From NCBI GenBank assembly GCA_040772045.1, contig JAXGYV010000008.1, forward strand, positions 35,191-99,190: 64,000 nt of DNA, in the 5' to 3' direction. Origin of the DNA: JAXGYV01 sp040772045. GTDB taxonomy: Bacteria > Actinomycetota > Thermoleophilia > UBA2241. Both the position numbers and the translations under genes were made by a program. The notes under the pieces were generated by a model, which searched no databases, was not told where the DNA came from, and saw nothing but the letters and a program-made list of their open reading frames with translations. Positions 26,242-34,891 of this stretch are shown here, piece by piece (the stretch's first letter is position 1; every line of letters starts with the position of its first letter).

Positions 26242-27525
26242 ATGGATGCAGCGCAGGTACACACCGAGCGGCTGGTCGTTACCGGAGGCCGCCGACTGCA
26301 TGGCAAGGTCACGCTCTCTGGCGCCAAGAACTCCGTGCTGAAGCTCATGGCGGCCAGTTTGCTGGCCGACTCTCCCTCACTGATTCGGCGCGTTCCGCGC
26401 ATCGCCGACGTGGACACCATGATCGAGATGCTGCGGTCCCTGGGCGTACGGGTCGCGTTCGAAGGAGACGAGCTGCGCATCGACCCCTCGGGACAGCTCG
26501 GCGATACGGCGCCCTACGAGCTGGTGCGTGCCATGCGCGCCAGCATCCTCGTCATGGGGCCTATGGTGGCGCGCCTGGGACACGCTGTGGTCGCCATGCC
26601 TGGTGGCTGCAACATCGGGCCGCGGCGGATCGACTTCCACCTCCGCGGCCTAGAGCGGCTGGGCGCCACGGTGGCCATCGATCATGGCTTTATCCGGGTG
26701 ACAAGCGCCGGTGGCTTGCGCGGTACCGCCGTGCCGCTGGAGTACCCGAGTGTGGGCGCTACCGAGAACCTGCTCATGGCGGCCACGGCGGCGCGCGGCG
26801 AGACCGTCATCGAGAACGCCGCGCGCGAGCCCGAGATCGCTGATCTCGCCGCGTTTCTCACGGCCATGGGCGCCGAGGTCGAGGGCGCCGGTACCAGCAC
26901 CATCCGGGTGCGAGGCGGCCACCCCTTACGGGGCGCCGAGCATCAGGTGGTGGCCGATCGTATCGAGGCGGGCACGTACTTGATCGCTGCATTAGCCACC
27001 GGCGGCGAGGCTACCGTGCACGGCCTGCCGCCGCGGTATCTCGGCCTGTTCCTCACGAAGCTCCGCGATATGGGGGTCGAGGTGGAGGAGGCGCCGCTGT
27101 CGATCACCGTGCGCCGCGCTGGTCCGCTTCTGCCGGTGGACATCAGCACGCTGCCCTTCCCGGGCTTTCCCACTGACCTGCAGGCTCAGGTCATGGTGCT
27201 CCTATCGCTCGCGCAGGGAACCTCGATTGTCACCGAGAACGTATTCGAGAACCGCTTCGTCGTGGTCGACGAGCTCAATCGTCTGGGTGCCGGCATCAGC
27301 ACCAGTGGGCATCACGCCGTGGTGGCTGGCCCGCGTGCCCTCACGGGGACGGCGGTGGAGGCCCCAGACCTGCGAGGCGGGGCGGCGCTGGCCATCGCCG
27401 GCCTTGCGGCGGAGGGAGCTACCGAGATCAGTGGTGTGCATCACATCGATCGTGGATACGAGCGCTTCGGAGAGAAGCTCCGGAGCTTGGGTGCCGTGCT
27501 TGAGCGTGATGGCCGTTTCGCATGA
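26242..27525 (+). CDS. murA: UDP-N-acetylglucosamine 1-carboxyvinyltransferase
   Basis: 427 residues, first committed step of peptidoglycan synthesis (enolpyruvyl transfer from PEP). LSGAKNSVLKLMAA carries the substrate-binding Lys-Asn, and the catalytic Cys is C123 in MPGGCNIGPRRIDFH, the fosfomycin-sensitive form. FPGFPTDLQAQVMVLL and FENRFVVVDELNRLGA are conserved. ATG 26242 is chosen because the -10 lies immediately upstream, and homologues begin here. Confidence 0.96.
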   Translation: MDAAQVHTERLVVTGGRRLHGKVTLSGAKNSVLKLMAASLLADSPSLIRRVPRIADVDTMIEMLRSLGVRVAFEGDELRIDPSGQLGDTAPYELVRAMRASILVMGPMVARLGHAVVAMPGGCNIGPRRIDFHLRGLERLGATVAIDHGFIRVTSAGGLRGTAVPLEYPSVGATENLLMAATAARGETVIENAAREPEIADLAAFLTAMGAEVEGAGTSTIRVRGGHPLRGAEHQVVADRIEAGTYLIAALATGGEATVHGLPPRYLGLFLTKLRDMGVEVEEAPLSITVRRAGPLLPVDISTLPFPGFPTDLQAQVMVLLSLAQGTSIVTENVFENRFVVVDELNRLGAGISTSGHHAVVAGPRALTGTAVEAPDLRGGAALAIAGLAAEGATEISGVHHIDRGYERFGEKLRSLGAVLERDGRFA

Positions 27526-29339
27526 GTAAGTACACGCGGTATCGCACGACATCCGCCGGGGGTTCGCGAACACCCTCGCGAACAAGCTCTCCGCCACGAC
27601 GTCGCCTATGGGCGCGCGTCCTGGGGGTGCTGGCGCTTGTGGTGCTCGCCGTGCTCTCCGGCTCCGCGGGCGTCGCGCTGGGCTGGTTCCAGAAGACCGC
27701 CGCGATCATGCGCAGCAACGATGAAGTGACGGTACGCGATGTAGAGGCCGATCTGAGTCGCAGCACGTCGGGCAAGCCCGTCAACATCTTGCTCATCGGG
27801 AGCGATCGGCGCAAGGGAGCAGAGGCCGACAAGGGCCGCTCCGACACGATGATCCTGGTGCGCCTGGACCCTGGTACCGGGTGTATGAGCATGCTGAGTG
27901 TCCCCCGTGATCTCTACGTGACGATCCCCGGCTACGGACAGGATCGCGTGAACGTGGCGTATACAGTCGGCGGGCCAAAGCTCACCGTACAGATGTTCAA
28001 AGAGCTCACCGGCCTCCCCATCCATCACTTCATGGACGTCAACTTCATCGGCTTCGCCAACATCGTCGACTATCTCGGCGGTGTCTACATCGATGTGGAC
28101 CGGCGTTACTACAACCCGCCGGGTACTGGATGGGCGGCCATCGATCTGCAGCCGGGGTACCAGAAGCTCACCGGCCGTCAGGCACTCAGCTTCGTGCGTT
28201 TCCGCCACGACGAGCGGGGCGACTTCAACCGCATGATCCGCCAGCAGGTGTTCCTGCACGAGGTAGAACGGCAGATCAAGCGCTGGCAGAACATCACCAA
28301 GATGCCCGCGGTCTTCAAGGCTATCGCCCGGAACACCATCTCTGACATGTCGTCGGTGGGTACGCTGCTGGACCTGGCGAACACGCTGCTCGATCTGAAT
28401 ACCAGTCGTGTCTACCAGGCCCACTTGGAGGCGAGCACGGGCATGGTCAATGGGATGTCCGTGATACAGGCGAGTCCCGAGGAGATCAAGCGGGCCGTAG
28501 ACGACTTCCTGGACCCTCGCCAGGCTCCGATGCGCGCTCAAGCGGACAAGATCCCTCGCAACGGCTTCACCGTACGCGTACTCAACGGGGGCGGTTCCAG
28601 CGGCTTGGCCGATACGGTGGCTGCTCAGCTCCGCGACGCGGGCTACACGGCTGTCGTGGCTGGCAATGCTGATAGCTTCACGTACACGAAGAGCGTCGTG
28701 TATGCGTCCAAGGGGCTCAAGAAATGGGCGCAGAACGTCGCGCAGTCGGTAAGGCCTGCCACGGTACGTCAGGTGCCGCGGCTCCCCGGCACGCTGCCGG
28801 GGATCACGGTTGTGGTCGGAAACCAGTTCACCGGAGTGCCGGAGGATGGCGGCCGGACGAGCAACAACACGCTGGCCGTGCAGAGTCAGATCCTCCGCAA
28901 CACCCGGCAGGACGAGGCGCGCTGGCAGCAGCTCGCGAGCAGTACCAGGCTCAAGGTGATGATGCCGACGGTGTGGAGCACGGGCATGGCGTACGAGACG
29001 GTCACCGGGTACGACCCCACCTACCGCAACTTCCGTTCCTACAAGATTAAGACTTCCGATGGTCAGCGGACCGCCGTGTGTGTTGTGGGCAAGACGGCGT
29101 CTGGCGGCTACTGGCACATCCAGGAGACGAGCTGGATGGAACCTCCTATCCTGTCAGACCCCAACGATGTGCGCACCATCAAGGGAAGGGAGTACATGCT
29201 CTTCTACCAGAACGACCGCCTCCATCGTGTGGCGTTCAAAGCTAACGGATGTCTCTACTGGGTCACCAACACGTTGCGCGACGAGCTGTCCGACGAGCTC
29301 ATGCTGGCGCTGGCGACATCGTTGCAGCCGGTGCTTTAG
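27522..29339 (+). CDS. LytR-CpsA-Psr (LCP) family cell-wall glycopolymer transferase with LytR_C domain and extra C-terminal region
   Basis: 605 residues. A basic N-terminus and one membrane helix (about 33-54) anchor an extracytoplasmic LCP domain (about 85-235) with SDRRKGAEADKGRSDTMIL, SVPRDLYVTIPGYG, GGPKLTVQ and SFVRFRHDERGDFNRM RQQ, the lipid-phosphate-binding residues. A LytR_C domain follows (about 345-420: VRVLNGGGSSGLADTVAAQL). The final about 170 residues, including WHIQETSWMEPPIL and YWVTNTLRDEL, match no domain I know. LCP proteins attach teichoic acid or arabinogalactan-like polymers to peptidoglycan. ATG overlaps the murA stop. Confidence 0.9.
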   Translation: MSKYTRYRTTSAGGSRTPSRTSSPPRRRLWARVLGVLALVVLAVLSGSAGVALGWFQKTAAIMRSNDEVTVRDVEADLSRSTSGKPVNILLIGSDRRKGAEADKGRSDTMILVRLDPGTGCMSMLSVPRDLYVTIPGYGQDRVNVAYTVGGPKLTVQMFKELTGLPIHHFMDVNFIGFANIVDYLGGVYIDVDRRYYNPPGTGWAAIDLQPGYQKLTGRQALSFVRFRHDERGDFNRMIRQQVFLHEVERQIKRWQNITKMPAVFKAIARNTISDMSSVGTLLDLANTLLDLNTSRVYQAHLEASTGMVNGMSVIQASPEEIKRAVDDFLDPRQAPMRAQADKIPRNGFTVRVLNGGGSSGLADTVAAQLRDAGYTAVVAGNADSFTYTKSVVYASKGLKKWAQNVAQSVRPATVRQVPRLPGTLPGITVVVGNQFTGVPEDGGRTSNNTLAVQSQILRNTRQDEARWQQLASSTRLKVMMPTVWSTGMAYETVTGYDPTYRNFRSYKIKTSDGQRTAVCVVGKTASGGYWHIQETSWMEPPILSDPNDVRTIKGREYMLFYQNDRLHRVAFKANGCLYWVTNTLRDELSDELMLALATSLQPVL

Positions 29340-29415
29340 AGCGGTTACCGAGGGGTAGGGGAGCCGCAGAGGTGACCACCGGCGACCGGGAAGATGGTCG
29401 AGGAGACGAGACGAC

Positions 29416-29458
29416 GAGACGACGAGGGGTGCCTGGCTGAGGCACCCCTCGTCGTCTC
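29416..29458. terminator. Bidirectional terminator hairpin
   Basis: An 18-bp perfect stem (29416-29433 with 29441-29458) around the 7-nt loop TGGCTGA, GC-rich, between convergent genes. There is no T-tract on the plus side. Placed to end the murA-LCP transcript and that of the small minus-strand gene. Confidence 0.75.
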
Positions 29459-29545
29459 TGAATCTCTCCTGCGCTCCGCAGCTCTTCGGCGGTTAGGCGT
29501 GATCGCGTAGAGGCGTACGACCTCTGTGCGGCGACGCGGTGCGGT

Positions 29546-29917
29546 CTACCGCGCCAGCGCGCGACGCAACAGCAAGCCGGTGCCGATCAGGCCTATGCCG
29601 ATCCCGAAGGCGAGCGTGAGGTTGGCGCCGGTGAAGCTGAGGTTGCCGGTGCCTGATCCCGGATCGCCGGTTCCGGCGAGGTAGTCCTCCAGTACATCTT
29701 GTACGTCGGTGTACTGCTGAGCGACTGACGAGCCGAGGAGCCAGTCGAGTGCGGCCTGTACCTGAGCGTTCGTCCACTGGCCGTCGAGTGTGCCGTCCTG
29801 CGCATCGGCGATGATCGCATCGATGGTCGCTTGCGAGACGGCGGCCGAGGCCGTCGAGACGAGCATGAGTGATACGAGAACCGCTAACAGGAGGACGCCA
29901 ATACTCTTCATCCTCAT
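29546..29917 (-). CDS. Small secreted protein with LPXTG-like (LSFTG) C-terminal anchor
   Basis: 123 residues from an ATG preceded by GGAAGGGGA. A signal peptide (MKSIGVLLLAVLVSLMLVST then ASA-AVS) precedes a mature part of about 65 residues, acidic and probably helical. A Gly/Ser/Thr spacer leads to LSFTGAN, a 20-residue hydrophobic helix and RRALAR, which is the layout of a sortase sorting signal. No sortase is encoded here. Upstream on this strand lies an AT-rich TATGATATATAG, a likely -10. Function unknown; surface display next to wall-polymer genes. Confidence 0.72.
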   Translation of the reverse strand: MRMKSIGVLLLAVLVSLMLVSTASAAVSQATIDAIIADAQDGTLDGQWTNAQVQAALDWLLGSSVAQQYTDVQDVLEDYLAGTGDPGSGTGNLSFTGANLTLAFGIGIGLIGTGLLLRRALAR

Positions 29918-30100
29918 TCTTTCCCCTTCCAAGAGCTGCAGGCTTCGTACGACGACTTCTATATATCATATTCGCTGCGGTAACTCCATGGCTTGCCATG
30001 TGCTGAGCGCCGGCTCGTGCTTTCGGACGACCGGTACTCGTTCCGGCATACGCATTCGGATCTCCCCAGGTGGCCTGCCCGGCGCTGTGCTACCGACGCA

Positions 30101-30106
30101 TATACT
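30101..30106 (+). promoter_or_regulatory. -10 element of the O-antigen ligase-like gene (leaderless)
   Basis: TATACT with only 6 nt to the ATG at 30113; no ribosome binding site in between. Same element as upstream of murA (TATACTTCC in both). Confidence 0.5.
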
Positions 30107-30112
30107 TCCCGT

Positions 30113-32242
30113 ATGGAAGCTAAGGCTCACATAGCGCAGGGCGTTCGCGCTCTCGGGGGGCATGGGCGGATGATGCGCGTCCGCGCCACCGTCGTGCGCG
30201 GCTTCCCCATGCTAGCGGCCCTCTCCGCGGCGGCCGTGCTGGCGTTCCGCGGCGGGGGATATACCCTGGGCCGCACGGCTCCGGTAGTCCTCGCATACTT
30301 GGTCGCCGTAGCCGTCTGGTTCGCTCTGGCGCGCCCGCGGCTGCCACGTCTTTCCCTGACGTGGGTAGCGGCCGGCGGGCTGGCCGCGTTCGCGCTGTGG
30401 TCTGGTACGTCGGTCGCGTGGTCCGTGGGCCCAGACCTCTCCTGGGTGTCCTTCGATGTGGCGCTGCTCTACACCGTGGTGGCGGTTACCGTGTTGCTGG
30501 CCCGGCCCACCGTCGGCGACCTGCGACTGGTGACCTCCGGCGTGCTCTGCTTGGGAGTCGCCATCGCCGTGTACGCGCTGCTCGGCAAGGTGGTGCCGGA
30601 CGTTGTCTCGCACGCGCATCAGTACGCGCGGCTCTCGCAGCCGCTGGGCTACTGGAACGTGCTGGCGCTCATGCTGGTGGCGGCGGTGCCGGTGGCGCTC
30701 GCTGTAGCCGCGCGCGGCACGGTGCCCGCCCCACTCCGTGCTCTAGTCGCCAGCGCGTTGGCTCTCCTGCTGATCACCCTCTTCTTCACGTTCTCGCGCG
30801 GCGGCTTCCTGGTGCTTGTGCTCGCGCTGGTGGTGTTCTTCGCGGCCACCCGGGAGCGGCTGGCCGCCGCGATCTCGTTGGCGGTCGCCAGCATCCCGAG
30901 TCTCGCCGCCCTGATCCATCTGCGCGGGCTGAGCACGGTCTTCGGGCCCACCGACGATGCCGCCGTGCGCACGGCGGAAGGGCACCGGCTGGGACAATGG
31001 GTGCTGGTGGCGCTCGCTCTCACCTTCGCCGCGCAGCTGACGCTGGCACTGCTCCAGCGGCGGCTGCGTCCGCGTCCGCGGCTGGCGCGCGTCGTCGGCT
31101 GGGCTCTCCTCGTGTGCGTGGCACTGGCGGTGGTGGGTGGCCCGCTCGCATATATGTCGCGTCACGGCGGTGTGCGGGACTGGGTTGCCACCCGAATCGA
31201 GACGTTCACGAACCCGAGCGGTGGTGGCGGCGACACGGCGGGCCGTCTCCTCGTGGCCAATTCCAACGGGCGTATTCAACTCTACCGTATCGCGCTGCGG
31301 GGTACCGCGGTACACCCGCTGACGGGAACTGGAGCAGGTACGTTCGTCTTCACGAACTACCGGTTCAGGGACGGTGCCATGGTGGTCAAACACGCGCACA
31401 GCCAGTGGATGGAGGTCCTGGCGAGCCTCGGGGCGGTCGGTTTGACGCTGCTCGCGGTGGCCATGCTTGCCTTAGTGGTCGCTATGGCGGTGGCGGTGGT
31501 GCGCGCCTGGCGACACCCCGAACGCGGGCTTCTAGCGGCCGCGCTGGCCGCGGTGCTCGGTGCGCTGGCCCACCTCTCCATCGACTGGGACTGGGACATG
31601 ACGGCGATGGGGGTGGTCTGCCTGCTGTTGGCGTTCACGCTGGCCGGCCTCCGCGATCAACCGCGCTCTGGCGCGGGCGTGTGCGAGTCGTCGCCGACCG
31701 CTGGAGAACCAGCCGATGCCGATCCGCGTGACGGGCACACCGGCGATTCGCGGCCGGGCGATCAGCGAGACGCGTCACTGCGGGTGGAGCGCTGTCGCCG
31801 GACGGGGTTGGAGCGACGACTCTCGTTGCCCATGGCTTTGCTGGGCAGCGGTCTGCTGCTGCTGGGTGCCGTCAGCTGGCTGCTGCCCTGCCTGTCGGAC
31901 GCGGCGCAACGTCGCGCGGTGGCGGAGGCCGAAGAGAGTCCGGAGCGGGCGGCGCGCCATGCTCGCCGCGCGCAGCGTCTCAACCCGCTCGCCGTCGACC
32001 CCTTGCTGACGCTGAGCCAGATCGAGCTGCGCCTGGGTCGTCCCCAGGCGGCGCATGCGAGTCTGCTCCGGGCGGTGCGGCTCCAGCCCCAGAACTACCG
32101 CGTGCACTATCGCCTCGGCATGCTACTGGCGACGGTCTACCATCGGTTCGATGAGGCGGCGGTCCAGTTCCGCTGGGCTCTCGCGCTGAACCCCGGTCAC
32201 CGTGAGAGCGCCTACCAGCTAGGGCTGCTGGAGCCGCGCTAG
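30113..32242 (+). CDS. O-antigen ligase/polymerase (Wzy/WaaL-like) membrane protein with C-terminal TPR
   Basis: 709 residues. About 12 hydrophobic segments fill residues 20-520; the conserved loop with LTGTGAGTF and HAHSQWMEVLASLGAVGL is the PF04932-type ligase/polymerase signature, and FTFSRGGFLVLVLALV fits too. A polar linker (550-600) and one more helix lead to a C-terminal TPR-like region (RRAQRLNPLAVDPLLTLSQI, ALNPGHRESAYQLG). It probably polymerises or transfers a surface polysaccharide. Start ATG 30113 is chosen from the adjacent -10; an earlier in-frame ATG at 29993 lies upstream of it. Confidence 0.82.
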   Translation: MEAKAHIAQGVRALGGHGRMMRVRATVVRGFPMLAALSAAAVLAFRGGGYTLGRTAPVVLAYLVAVAVWFALARPRLPRLSLTWVAAGGLAAFALWSGTSVAWSVGPDLSWVSFDVALLYTVVAVTVLLARPTVGDLRLVTSGVLCLGVAIAVYALLGKVVPDVVSHAHQYARLSQPLGYWNVLALMLVAAVPVALAVAARGTVPAPLRALVASALALLLITLFFTFSRGGFLVLVLALVVFFAATRERLAAAISLAVASIPSLAALIHLRGLSTVFGPTDDAAVRTAEGHRLGQWVLVALALTFAAQLTLALLQRRLRPRPRLARVVGWALLVCVALAVVGGPLAYMSRHGGVRDWVATRIETFTNPSGGGGDTAGRLLVANSNGRIQLYRIALRGTAVHPLTGTGAGTFVFTNYRFRDGAMVVKHAHSQWMEVLASLGAVGLTLLAVAMLALVVAMAVAVVRAWRHPERGLLAAALAAVLGALAHLSIDWDWDMTAMGVVCLLLAFTLAGLRDQPRSGAGVCESSPTAGEPADADPRDGHTGDSRPGDQRDASLRVERCRRTGLERRLSLPMALLGSGLLLLGAVSWLLPCLSDAAQRRAVAEAEESPERAARHARRAQRLNPLAVDPLLTLSQIELRLGRPQAAHASLLRAVRLQPQNYRVHYRLGMLLATVYHRFDEAAVQFRWALALNPGHRESAYQLGLLEPR

Positions 32243-32396
32243 CCAGCCATGCGCGGCTCCCCGGTGCGTCAGCTGCGCGGTGACGGCATGGTAAGCTTTC
32301 GCCCGGACGGCTGGAGGGCCGGCCGCCTCATATGGTGATCAGCGGTCGTACGGTACCGTTTCAGGGTACGGCGCCGCTTCAGGGGAGGAGTACAGA

Positions 32397-33737
32397 ACGA
32401 GCGGTCACGAGCAGGCGCCTCTCGGCGTCGTCGGTGTTGGCTACGTCGGCTTGGTGAGCGCGGTGTGCTTCGCCCATCTGGGCCATCGCGTCATCTGCCT
32501 GGATATCGACGAAGAGCGTGTCGCCAAGCTGCGCGCGGGTATGGTGCCCATCTACGAGCCGGGCCTTGAGAAGCTGCTGGAGGACAACGCCGAGCGTCTC
32601 ACCTTCACGACCTCGTATCCCGAGTTGCTGGCCGCGTGTCCCGTCGTGTTCATCGCGGTGGATACGCCACCCTCCTTCTCGGGCGATGCCGATCTTTCAC
32701 GCGTACACCAGGTAATCGCGGAGATCGCCGCTTTCGGCGGCGACCGCTTGGTCGTGATGAAGAGCACAGTCCCCGTGGGTACTGGCGAACAGGTGCTCGC
32801 CGAGCTGCATGCGGCTGGGCTCGCCGGTGTACGCTACGCCTCCAATCCCGAGTTCCTGCGTGAGGGGGCGGCCATCCAGGACTTCCTGGAGCCCGATCGC
32901 GTGGTGATCGGCGCTTCGGCTCCCGAGGACGGTACCGCAGTGGCCGATCTGTATCGTGGTATCGAGGCCGAGGTGGTCCACACCGATGTACCCACGGCCG
33001 AGATGATCAAGTACGCGTCAAACGCGTTTCTGGCGACCAAGATCAGCTTCATCAACGAGATCGCCAACGTCTGTGAGGGCGTCGGCGCGGACGTCCGTGC
33101 CGTCGCCTACGGGATGGGTCTCGACCACCGTATCGGACCGCATTTCCTGCAGGCCGGCATCGGTTACGGCGGCTCCTGCTTCCCCAAAGACGTGCAGGCG
33201 CTCAAACAGCTCGCCGGGAACAGCGGCTATCACTTCCAGCTGCTCACTGCGGTGATTGAGGTCAACCATCTGCAGCGGCGTCGTGTGGTGGCCAAGCTCA
33301 AGCAGCGGCTCGGCGGCCGCCTGCGGGGTCGTCGAGTGGCGCTCTTAGGCCTTACGTTCAAGCCCAATACGGACGACCTCCGTGAGGCGGCCAGCATCGT
33401 GCTCGCCGGTCGCCTGCGCGCGGAGGGCGCCGCGGTCGCCGGGTACGACCCCATGATCGCCGCCGCGCCGCACGAACGCTTCCCCGGCGTGACCATCTGC
33501 GCGGCGGCGCTGGACGCGCTCCGCCACGCGGACGCCGCCGTGCTGGTCACCGAATGGCCGGAGCTGGTGCGGCTAGACTGGGCCGCGGCGCGCGAGCTCA
33601 TGGCCCGGCCGCTGGTGGTCGACGGGCGCAACAGCCTGGACCGCGAGGCGCTGCTGGCGCTGGGTTTCGAGTATGAGGGTGTTGGCGTGCCCGATCACGT
33701 ACGGCTGCCCGCCGGCGGGCAGCCGGAGCTCGCTTGA
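32397..33737 (+). CDS. UDP-glucose 6-dehydrogenase, ACG start
   Basis: 446 residues; oxidises UDP-glucose to UDP-glucuronate for surface polysaccharide. The Rossmann motif GVVGVGYVGLVSAVCFAHLG, STVPVGTGEQ, NPEFLREGAAIQDFLEPDR, EMIKYASNAFLATKISFINE and the catalytic Cys in GIGYGGSCFPKD are present. The Rossmann strand lies upstream of the first TTG/GTG/ATG in frame (TTG 32451), so the true start must be earlier; the only near-cognate codon with a ribosome site is ACG 32397, 8 nt after GGAGG. A related nucleotide-sugar dehydrogenase (UDP-ManNAc type) is the alternative function. Confidence 0.88.
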   Translation, partial: TSGHEQAPLGVVGVGYVGLVSAVCFAHLGHRVICLDIDEERVAKLRAGMVPIYEPGLEKLLEDNAERLTFTTSYPELLAACPVVFIAVDTPPSFSGDADLSRVHQVIAEIAAFGGDRLVVMKSTVPVGTGEQVLAELHAAGLAGVRYASNPEFLREGAAIQDFLEPDRVVIGASAPEDGTAVADLYRGIEAEVVHTDVPTAEMIKYASNAFLATKISFINEIANVCEGVGADVRAVAYGMGLDHRIGPHFLQAGIGYGGSCFPKDVQALKQLAGNSGYHFQLLTAVIEVNHLQRRRVVAKLKQRLGGRLRGRRVALLGLTFKPNTDDLREAASIVLAGRLRAEGAAVAGYDPMIAAAPHERFPGVTICAAALDALRHADAAVLVTEWPELVRLDWAAARELMARPLVVDGRNSLDREALLALGFEYEGVGVPDHVRLPAGGQPELA

Positions 33738-34891
33738 TGAACGCGGCCCCGTGTCGCCAGGCGGTAGTTCTCGTTGGGGGAGAGGGGACACGGCTGCGGC
33801 CTATCACCTCGTTGATGCCCAAGCCTGTAGCTCCTATGGTTGGACGACCGTTCGTCGGCTACATCCTGGATAACCTGGCCCGGCACGGGGTCGACCGTGT
33901 GGTGTTCTCTAGCGGCTATCTGGCCGAGGTTATCGAGGCCACCGTTGGCGATGGTGCCCAGTATGGGGTTCACGTGAGCTACGTGGTGGAGGAAGAGCCG
34001 CTTGGCACCGCCGGAGCGATCAAGAACGCACAGAGCGTTCTAGCTCCGGGGCGCTTTCTTGCCTGCAACGGCGATGTGCTCTCCGACGTGGACCTCACCC
34101 GGCTGGGTGCTCTCCACGCGGAGCGGGGGGCCATGGGCACCATCTACCTGCACGCGGTCGATGACCCGCGTCGGTACGGTCTCGTGCGCACCCGCACCAA
34201 CGGACAGGTCATCGAATTCCTCGAGAAGCCCGGACTCGATCACCCTGGTCCCTACCTGATCAACGCCGGTATCTACGTGCTGGAGCCCGAGGTGCTCGAG
34301 CTGATTCCCGCGGGGCGCATGGTGTCTATCGAGCGCGAAGTATTTCCGCGGCTGGCTAGCGCTGGCTCGCTGTACGGTCTTCAGCCGGGGGGGTACTGGC
34401 GCGACATCGGGACGCCGGAGAGCTACATCGCCGCCCACTTCGACATCCTCGAGCGCAGCGTCCACACGGTGGTGGCGAACCAGATGGGCGAGCGTTACGT
34501 GTACCTGGCACCGACCGCTGTGGTGGAAGATGGAGCGCGAGTGGTGCCCCCGGCGTACGTGGCCGAAGGCGCGGTGGTTGGCGCGAACGCTCAGATCGGC
34601 CCGCTGACGTTCGTGGGTGAGGGGAGCGCGATCGCCGAGGGCGCTGTGGTCGCCGAGTCGGTGCTGCAGGAGCGGGTCTGCGTAGCCGAGCACGCGCAGG
34701 TACGGCGCAGTGTAGTGGTCCGTGACTCTCGTGTGGGCGCCGGTTGCCAGCTTAGCAACGCCATTCTCGGTGAGGGCTGTCGCATCGGTGCCGGTAACGA
34801 GCTAGCCAGCGGCATCACCCTCGCGGCGGGTACCGTATTACCGGATGCTAGCGTGAGCTTTCGGGAGCTCGACCAGGATGGGGGGGCGTAA
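33737..34891 (+). CDS. Mannose-1-phosphate guanylyltransferase-like NDP-sugar pyrophosphorylase
   Basis: 384 residues. Nucleotidyltransferase domain with VGGEGTRLRPITSLMPKPVAPM, EEEPLGTAGAIKNA, CNGDVLSDVDL, and EKPGLDHPGPYLINAGIYVLEP; then GYWRDIGTPESY, and a left-handed beta-helix of hexapeptide repeats (about 255-370). This layout matches GDP-mannose pyrophosphorylases of the GMPP type. Neighbouring phosphomannomutase and phosphomannose isomerase genes support GDP-mannose. ATG 33737 overlaps the preceding stop by one base. Confidence 0.85.
   Translation: MNAAPCRQAVVLVGGEGTRLRPITSLMPKPVAPMVGRPFVGYILDNLARHGVDRVVFSSGYLAEVIEATVGDGAQYGVHVSYVVEEEPLGTAGAIKNAQSVLAPGRFLACNGDVLSDVDLTRLGALHAERGAMGTIYLHAVDDPRRYGLVRTRTNGQVIEFLEKPGLDHPGPYLINAGIYVLEPEVLELIPAGRMVSIEREVFPRLASAGSLYGLQPGGYWRDIGTPESYIAAHFDILERSVHTVVANQMGERYVYLAPTAVVEDGARVVPPAYVAEGAVVGANAQIGPLTFVGEGSAIAEGAVVAESVLQERVCVAEHAQVRRSVVVRDSRVGAGCQLSNAILGEGCRIGAGNELASGITLAAGTVLPDASVSFRELDQDGGA

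Noticed and set aside
32451..33737. TTG 32451 as start of the UDP-glucose dehydrogenase
   Set aside because: It would remove the GxGYVG nucleotide-binding strand and has no ribosome site.
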